Positions 1-3,628 of a DNA stretch of 5,384 nt are shown here, in pieces (the first letter of the stretch is position 1; each line of letters begins with the position of its first letter). The stretch covers positions 1 through 5,384 of the forward strand of contig DAOUYQ010000068.1 of the NCBI GenBank assembly GCA_030666035.1, written 5' to 3'. The position numbers and the translations under genes are program-made. This DNA comes from Microcaldota archaeon (GTDB lineage Archaea; Micrarchaeota; Micrarchaeia; Anstonellales; Bilamarchaeaceae). The notes under the pieces are model-generated. The model worked only from the letters and a program-made list of their open reading frames with translations, was not told the origin of the DNA and made no database searches.

Positions 1-95
1 ATAGTGATTATGGGGGGGGAAGGTATCGTGTTGAGATGAAAAATAAGGGGGGAGTGGTAATTCTCTCCAAGCAGCCAAGCCCGGACGATACCTAA
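1..95 (+). CDS. 3' end of an unidentified plus-strand gene (partial at left edge)
   Basis: Reading plus-strand frame 3 gives 30 open codons from position 3 to a TAA at 93-95. The visible tail is polar and Gly-rich at first, then contains a short hydrophobic patch (VVIL) and ends in SPDDT. I do not recognise the protein. Support for a real gene is indirect: the reading frame is open to the edge, and its stop overlaps the pyrC stop tail to tail by two bases, the same arrangement seen at the pilin-like/valS junction further right. A T-rich tract follows. Frame 1 also gives a short open tail ending at 37-39, and the minus strand is open too, so the frame is not certain. A run of eight G at 12-19 would change the frame if its length were misread. 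Confidence 0.42.
   Translation, partial: SDYGGGRYRVEMKNKGGVVILSKQPSPDDT
12..19. repeat. G8 homopolymer run
   Basis: Eight consecutive G residues, the longest homopolymer I see in the window. It lies in the putative 3' coding end of the left-edge gene, where it encodes glycines in the frame I favour. Such runs are prone to length errors in sequencing and to slippage in the cell. Confidence 0.6.
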
Positions 96-1321
96 AGTAC
101 TCTTTTTCCTTTTGCTTCCTTTATTACTTTTGAATTATCAACTACGAGGTTTCCCCTGAGGATTACCTTATTTACCCTTCCTTTGAGCTTGAATCGTTCG
201 TATGGGCTCCAGCCGCATTTTGATTCGAAATCCTCTGCCCGCACAGTCCATTTTTCATCAAGGTCAACCAGCGTGATATCCCCATCATAGCCCTTTTCCA
301 GCCTTCCCTTGCTGCCAAGGCCAAAAATGCGTGCAGGGTTTTCCGCCATCCGGTTGATTATCCATGGCAGCTCAATCATTCCCTTATTGTATGCATCCAG
401 GAAAAGTGCAAGGGTTGTTTCCAAGCCCGGAAAGCCTGCTGCTCCGGCTCTTTTGTCTGCTGCAGTGTGCGGGGCATGGTCGCTCCCTACAGTATCCACA
501 TAATAAAGTGCGCCCCAAAGCTCCCTCCTCTCCGCTTCGCTCCTTAGCGGAGGGTAAACTTTTGAGAATTTTCCAAGGCGCCCACCATCTTTATCCTGTG
601 AAAGAAACAGGTGGTGCGGAGCAACCTCAACAACCGAGCGCTCCCATATCTTTGCAAGGTGCACTGCCTCAAAGGTGGTTGTGTGTGCAAAGTACACAAC
701 CCTGCCTGTTTGCTCTGCAATGAGGCGCGCTTTTTCTACTGCAATTTTTTCGGCTATCGCTCCCCTCTCCCCTTTCATCTTTTTCATTGCATTTAATGTT
801 TCTTCATCCTCTGCATGCACAATCAGGGGCTTATTTTTCGGGAACAGGGCAAAGTGCTTCCAAATGCTATAAATATCATCAACAAGCAGTTTTCCGGTAC
901 TTTCACCCATATATAGTTTTATTGAATTAGGCTTTGCTTTTTTTACTTCTGGAAAATTGTTTTTTGTTGCCCCAAAATGAAGCCCATAATCGCAAACTGC
1001 GCTTTTTTTTGCAAGCTGGAGTTTTGCCTTGAATGCTTTTGCAGTGGTTGCAGGGGGTTTTGTATTCGGCATATCCAATACAGTGGTAACTCCCCCTGCA
1101 AGGGCTGCACGCGTCCCGCTCTTAAAATCTTCCTTGTGTGTAAGGCCCGGGTCACGGAGATGCACATGCGGGTCAATTAAGCCTGGAAACGCAAAAAGCC
1201 CTTTTGCATCAATTCCCTCCCCCTTGAACTTTCCAATTCCTGCTATCTTTCCTTTTTCAATTAGTATGTCTTTTGAAACAACCTTCCCGCCCTGGTAGAA
1301 TTTTGCATTCCTTATGATCAT
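92..1321 (-). CDS. pyrC: Dihydroorotase (pyrimidine biosynthesis)
   Basis: Cytosolic amidohydrolase that interconverts N-carbamoyl-L-aspartate and L-dihydroorotate, the third step of de novo UMP synthesis. The protein is 409 residues, normal for the long (PyrC/allantoinase-like) class. Visible motifs are the metal-binding PHVHLRDPG at 51-59 (ligands H52 and H54), SIKLYMG at 133-139 with K135 as the likely carboxylated bridging lysine, IVHAED with H169, FAHTTT with H213, EVAPHHLFL near 232-240, substrate-contacting PPLRS with R260, and GSDHAPHT at 279-286 with catalytic D281. SDHAPHT and PPLRS favour dihydroorotase over hydantoinase or allantoinase. The start at 1321 is chosen because it begins the typical first beta strand (MIIRNAKF) and has AAGGAG ten bases upstream and a TATA box further up. 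A longer in-frame reading to 1465 would run through this promoter and into the next gene. The gene follows the TPR-AAA gene in the same direction after 77 bp, with its own promoter. The stop is TAG. Confidence 0.93.
   Translation of the reverse strand: MIIRNAKFYQGGKVVSKDILIEKGKIAGIGKFKGEGIDAKGLFAFPGLIDPHVHLRDPGLTHKEDFKSGTRAALAGGVTTVLDMPNTKPPATTAKAFKAKLQLAKKSAVCDYGLHFGATKNNFPEVKKAKPNSIKLYMGESTGKLLVDDIYSIWKHFALFPKNKPLIVHAEDEETLNAMKKMKGERGAIAEKIAVEKARLIAEQTGRVVYFAHTTTFEAVHLAKIWERSVVEVAPHHLFLSQDKDGGRLGKFSKVYPPLRSEAERRELWGALYYVDTVGSDHAPHTAADKRAGAAGFPGLETTLALFLDAYNKGMIELPWIINRMAENPARIFGLGSKGRLEKGYDGDITLVDLDEKWTVRAEDFESKCGWSPYERFKLKGRVNKVILRGNLVVDNSKVIKEAKGKRVL
101..132 (+). terminator. T-rich tract, possible terminator of the left-edge gene
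   Basis: Several short T runs (T5, T4 and T3 groups) begin six bases after the TAA at 93-95, with no stem-loop. Archaeal RNA polymerase can terminate intrinsically at oligo-T tracts without a hairpin, so this is a plausible plus-strand terminator. The same bases encode the Lys/Glu-rich C-terminus of PyrC on the minus strand, so the T-richness may simply be a by-product of that coding. Confidence 0.3.
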
Positions 1322-1331
1322 GAATAATCCG

Positions 1332-1337
1332 CTCCTT
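1332..1337 (-). promoter_or_regulatory. Shine-Dalgarno sequence of pyrC
   Basis: AAGGAG on the minus strand, separated by ten bases from the ATG at 1321-1319, with a further GGA just downstream of it. It is complementary to the archaeal 16S 3' end and fixes the pyrC start at 1321 rather than at the far upstream in-frame ATG. Confidence 0.65.
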
Positions 1338-1355
1338 GAGAAGATGCAGTTGGAG

Positions 1356-1365
1356 AATATATAAA
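1356..1365 (-). promoter_or_regulatory. TATA box of pyrC
   Basis: The minus strand reads TTTATATATT, an excellent match to the archaeal TATA consensus, preceded by a purine-rich BRE-like CAAAACA. Transcription would be expected to start about 25 bases downstream, near 1334-1338. That gives a short leader that barely includes the Shine-Dalgarno sequence. The box shows that pyrC need not depend on read-through from the AAA gene. Confidence 0.7.
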
Positions 1366-1369
1366 TGTT

Positions 1370-1398
1370 TTGAAAAACAGCAGAAAGGCCAAAAGAAC
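1370..1398 (-). terminator. T-rich terminator region after the TPR-AAA gene
   Basis: Directly after the TGA stop at 1401-1399 the minus strand has pyrimidine-rich DNA with T4, T3 and T5 runs, the last at 1377-1373. There is no strong hairpin. Its place between a stop codon and the next TATA box fits an archaeal oligo-T terminator that separates the AAA transcript from pyrC. Confidence 0.42.
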
Positions 1399-3042
1399 TC
1401 AGAATGGAATGGGAAGAATAAGTGCAGTGTTCTTGAGAATTTTCACCCAGAGTTTGTTGTACCACTTGGTCCTCTTCTCAATTACTTTGAGCAGGTCCTT
1501 GAATGCGTCCTTTTCTCCGGCTCCCATCTTGCTATCAGTAACTTTCTTGTGTTCCTTCCCATCAACAATTGTAATCTCTTCCTGCTTCCCGATTTGCTTG
1601 TTCGCCTGCTCATACCATGGAGGAAGAGAGCTGCGCTTTTTTCTTACTGCCTTGATGAAATCAGACGCCCGTACTTTCCTTTCCTTGCCGCTCTTGAAAG
1701 CTTCCCTCCAGGGGATTGCGGCTGCCTCTTCTACAATTGCTTTCAGGTCCGCAGACGCATATCCTGAAGTTGCAAGGGCCAGCCTCCAATATGGAATTCC
1801 CTTGGAAACCGGCCTTTTAATTGCATGAATCTTAATTATCGCTTTCCTTGAGCCAAAATCCGGCTCCGGAACATAAAGTGTTTTTCCAAAACGGCCGGAC
1901 CTCCTGAGGGCAGGGTCAACATCCCATGGGGCATTTGTTGCTGCAATCACAAGAACATTCTCATTGTGTGCTTCCACGCCATCCATCTCATAAAGCATCT
2001 GGTTTACTGCCATTTTCATGTACTGTGCGCCTTCCTGCGCATCCCTTCTTCCGCCAATTGCATCTATTTCATCGAAGAAAAGAATGCAGGGTGCATTCTT
2101 CCTTGCGGTTTCAAATACCTTGTGGATATTCTTTTCCGTGTTTCCTACGTACATGTCCAATAAGTCGGAAAGCTTTGCATTAATGAATGCAGACTCACAT
2201 TCTCCTGCTGCTGCTTTTACTATGTAGGTTTTCCCGCAGCCCGGCGGCCCATACATGATTATTCCGCCTCCCCCAAGCTTCCCATACCTCCTGGCAAGCT
2301 CAGGCTTTGCCATTGGATAGATTACTGCTTCCCGGATTTCTTCTTTCATTTTCTCCATTCCTGCAACATCAGTGAAGTTCATGTCCGGTTTCCTAAGAAC
2401 CCTGATTTCAGAAGTCTTGCCTTCTTTTCCTTCTCCTCCTGCGCCGCCGCCTCCGGTGGATTTTTTGCTCTTTGCAGATTCCAGGTGGCTTTTTGCTTCA
2501 GCAAGTTCCGGGGACAATTCTAATGCTTTCTCATAATCCGAGATTGCGCCATCCACATCTCCCGCATATTCATATGCAAGGCCCCTGAGGTGGTATGCTT
2601 CTGCAAAATCCGGCTTGAGCTGCACCACTTTTGTGAAATCTTCCACTGCCTTCTCATAATCTTCCAGGGAAGCATAAGAGAGGGCGCGGTTGTAGTATGC
2701 TTTAAGGTAATTTGGATTCAGCATGATTGCCTTGTCATAGTCCTTGATTGCTCCTGTGTAGTCCTGCTTTCTATAGTATGCATCGCCCTTGTTGTTGAAG
2801 ATTATTGGATTCTTTGGGTCCAGCTCTGCAGCTTCGGTATAATCAGCAATTGATTTATCATAGTTTTTAAGCTGGTAATAGCTCAGCGCACGGTTGAAAT
2901 AAGCTTCAGAAAAGAGCGGATTCAGCAGGATGGCCATGTTGTAATTTTCAATTGCCTTCTCGTAATCGCCTTTCTCATAGTAGTCATTGGCAATCTTATA
3001 ATAGCTCCCTGCATCAACTAATTGGGGTTTTTTGTCTGCCAT
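1399..3042 (-). CDS. TPR-repeat / AAA+ ATPase fusion protein
   Basis: A 547-residue protein with two modules. The N-terminal half is five back-to-back 34-residue TPR repeats (about 13-46, 47-80, 81-114, 115-148, 149-182), with the usual A/G-Y-x-N/x-R-A helix pattern and the closing ALxLxP. A Gly-rich linker (197-203) leads to one AAA+ domain (about 216-470) of the classical Cdc48/Vps4/katanin clade. It has Walker A GPPGCGKT at 265-272, pore-loop YVG at 298-300, Walker B LFFDEID at 321-327, sensor-1 N370 in AATN, arginine fingers R381 and R384 in LRRSGRF, and a GYASADL helix at 427-433. All catalytic residues are present, so it should be an active hexameric ATPase. A LPPWYEQA segment follows, then a Lys-rich stretch and a hydrophobic tail (about 531-547). 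By analogy the TPRs select a protein partner and the AAA ring remodels it; the substrate is unknown. The ATG at 3042 directly precedes the first TPR and has GGTGA just upstream. The gene is divergent from the pilin-like gene. The stop is TGA. Confidence 0.92.
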   Translation of the reverse strand: MADKKPQLVDAGSYYKIANDYYEKGDYEKAIENYNMAILLNPLFSEAYFNRALSYYQLKNYDKSIADYTEAAELDPKNPIIFNNKGDAYYRKQDYTGAIKDYDKAIMLNPNYLKAYYNRALSYASLEDYEKAVEDFTKVVQLKPDFAEAYHLRGLAYEYAGDVDGAISDYEKALELSPELAEAKSHLESAKSKKSTGGGGAGGEGKEGKTSEIRVLRKPDMNFTDVAGMEKMKEEIREAVIYPMAKPELARRYGKLGGGGIIMYGPPGCGKTYIVKAAAGECESAFINAKLSDLLDMYVGNTEKNIHKVFETARKNAPCILFFDEIDAIGGRRDAQEGAQYMKMAVNQMLYEMDGVEAHNENVLVIAATNAPWDVDPALRRSGRFGKTLYVPEPDFGSRKAIIKIHAIKRPVSKGIPYWRLALATSGYASADLKAIVEEAAAIPWREAFKSGKERKVRASDFIKAVRKKRSSLPPWYEQANKQIGKQEEITIVDGKEHKKVTDSKMGAGEKDAFKDLLKVIEKRTKWYNKLWVKILKNTALILPIPF

Positions 3043-3043
3043 C

Positions 3044-3048
3044 TCACC
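3044..3048 (-). promoter_or_regulatory. Possible Shine-Dalgarno sequence of the TPR-AAA gene
   Basis: GGTGA on the minus strand lies one base from the ATG at 3042. The spacing is short, but GGTGA pairs with the inner part of the archaeal anti-Shine-Dalgarno sequence, so the register is acceptable. It supports this start. Confidence 0.4.
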
Positions 3049-3078
3049 ACTGCCGCGTTGAGTTATTTAGCCTAAAGT

Positions 3079-3087
3079 CTTTTAAAG
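3079..3087. promoter_or_regulatory. Symmetric TATA element between two divergent genes
   Basis: CTTTTAAAG is nearly self-complementary and reads as a TATA-like box on both strands. On the minus strand it is preceded by BRE-like GGAAAATA and lies about 40 bases from the AAA start, giving a predicted leader of roughly 15 bases with the GGTGA. On the plus strand its centre is 27 bases from the pilin-like ATG, so transcription would start at or next to the start codon (leaderless mRNA). That agrees with the lack of a good Shine-Dalgarno sequence there. A second, weaker A/T box at 3063-3070 (CTAAATAA on the minus strand) could instead give a leaderless AAA transcript. Confidence 0.5.
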
Positions 3088-3109
3088 TATTTTCCCTAAA
3101 AAGTGGATT

Positions 3110-3628
3110 ATGGGTTCAAAAAAAGGCCAGGCCGCAATGGAATACCTGATGACCTACGGCTGGGCACTTGTAGCACTTGTAGTTGTTATTGCGGCCTTAA
3201 TGGCCACCGGGGCATTTAATCCTTCTTACCTGATTGCAGAAGAATGCACGCTGCAGCCTGATTTGAGTTGTGGGGGGCACCTGCTTTACCTGGATGGTGG
3301 GCAGACCATTTTGAAATTCGAAGTGAATAATGGGCTTGGTTATGATATCGAATTGGTTGGAGTAGCCATTACTACTGCAGACGGGGAGGTTTATGATACA
3401 TATGCCAGTCTCGATCCTGCAGGGATAGATATTGCACAAGGCACATCCAAGGTTGTTGAAATGGAGCTCTCCAGCCTCAAAGCAATAAAAGGCGAAATCC
3501 AGCGCATGAAATTAAGCCTGGTATACCGAAGCTGTGCTCCTGAGGTAATTGGCTCGGGCAGCTGCTCAAGCGGGCCTGAGCACACTGTAAGCGGAAGGAT
3601 AGTTGCCAGAGTTGAAGAGAAAACCTAG
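3110..3628 (+). CDS. Small pilin-like secreted protein with class III signal peptide
   Basis: A 172-residue protein with an archaeal type IV pilin-like N-terminus. A short basic leader (MGSKKG) is followed by QAAMEYLM and one hydrophobic helix at about 16-34. Cleavage by a prepilin peptidase of the EppA type is expected between G6 and Q7, with E11 at +5. This matches the class III signal peptide family (QxxxE motif), whose mature proteins polymerise through the hydrophobic helix into surface filaments. The mature outer domain is about 138 residues, apparently beta-rich, with four cysteines (46, 54, 142, 152) that could form two disulfides. The C-terminus has no second membrane segment. I cannot name the filament. 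No pilus ATPase, platform protein or peptidase gene is in the window. The start at 3110 is the one that yields the complete leader; the mRNA is probably leaderless. Its TAG stop overlaps the valS stop on the other strand by two bases. Confidence 0.85.
   Translation: MGSKKGQAAMEYLMTYGWALVALVVVIAALMATGAFNPSYLIAEECTLQPDLSCGGHLLYLDGGQTILKFEVNNGLGYDIELVGVAITTADGEVYDTYASLDPAGIDIAQGTSKVVEMELSSLKAIKGEIQRMKLSLVYRSCAPEVIGSGSCSSGPEHTVSGRIVARVEEKT

Noticed and set aside
528..554. Inverted repeat CTCCGC/GCGGAG in pyrC, thought to be a second copy of the palindromic element
   Set aside because: The stem is only six to eight pairs with an 11-base loop, shares no sequence with the valS element, and encodes the normal family segment after PPLRS with no extra residues.
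364..723. Plus-strand open frame antisense to pyrC (119 codons), and similar long antisense frames at 1336-1767 and 1370-1828
   Set aside because: They mirror strongly conserved coding sequence on the minus strand, have no recognisable domains and lack plausible promoters or Shine-Dalgarno sequences.
1322..1465. An N-terminal extension of PyrC by 48 residues to an ATG at 1465
   Set aside because: It would overlap the end of the TPR-AAA gene and run through the pyrC TATA box and Shine-Dalgarno sequence, and the added residues do not resemble the amidohydrolase N-terminus, which begins naturally at MIIRNAKF.
2401..2465. Gly-codon-rich tract in the AAA gene as a repeat element
   Set aside because: It encodes a flexible inter-domain linker (Gly-rich, residues about 197-203), a normal feature between TPR and AAA modules.
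3043..3628. Functional link between the TPR-AAA protein and pilus assembly because the genes are adjacent
   Set aside because: The AAA domain is of the Cdc48/Vps4 clade, not a secretion-type pilus ATPase, and the genes are divergent; adjacency alone does not support a shared role.
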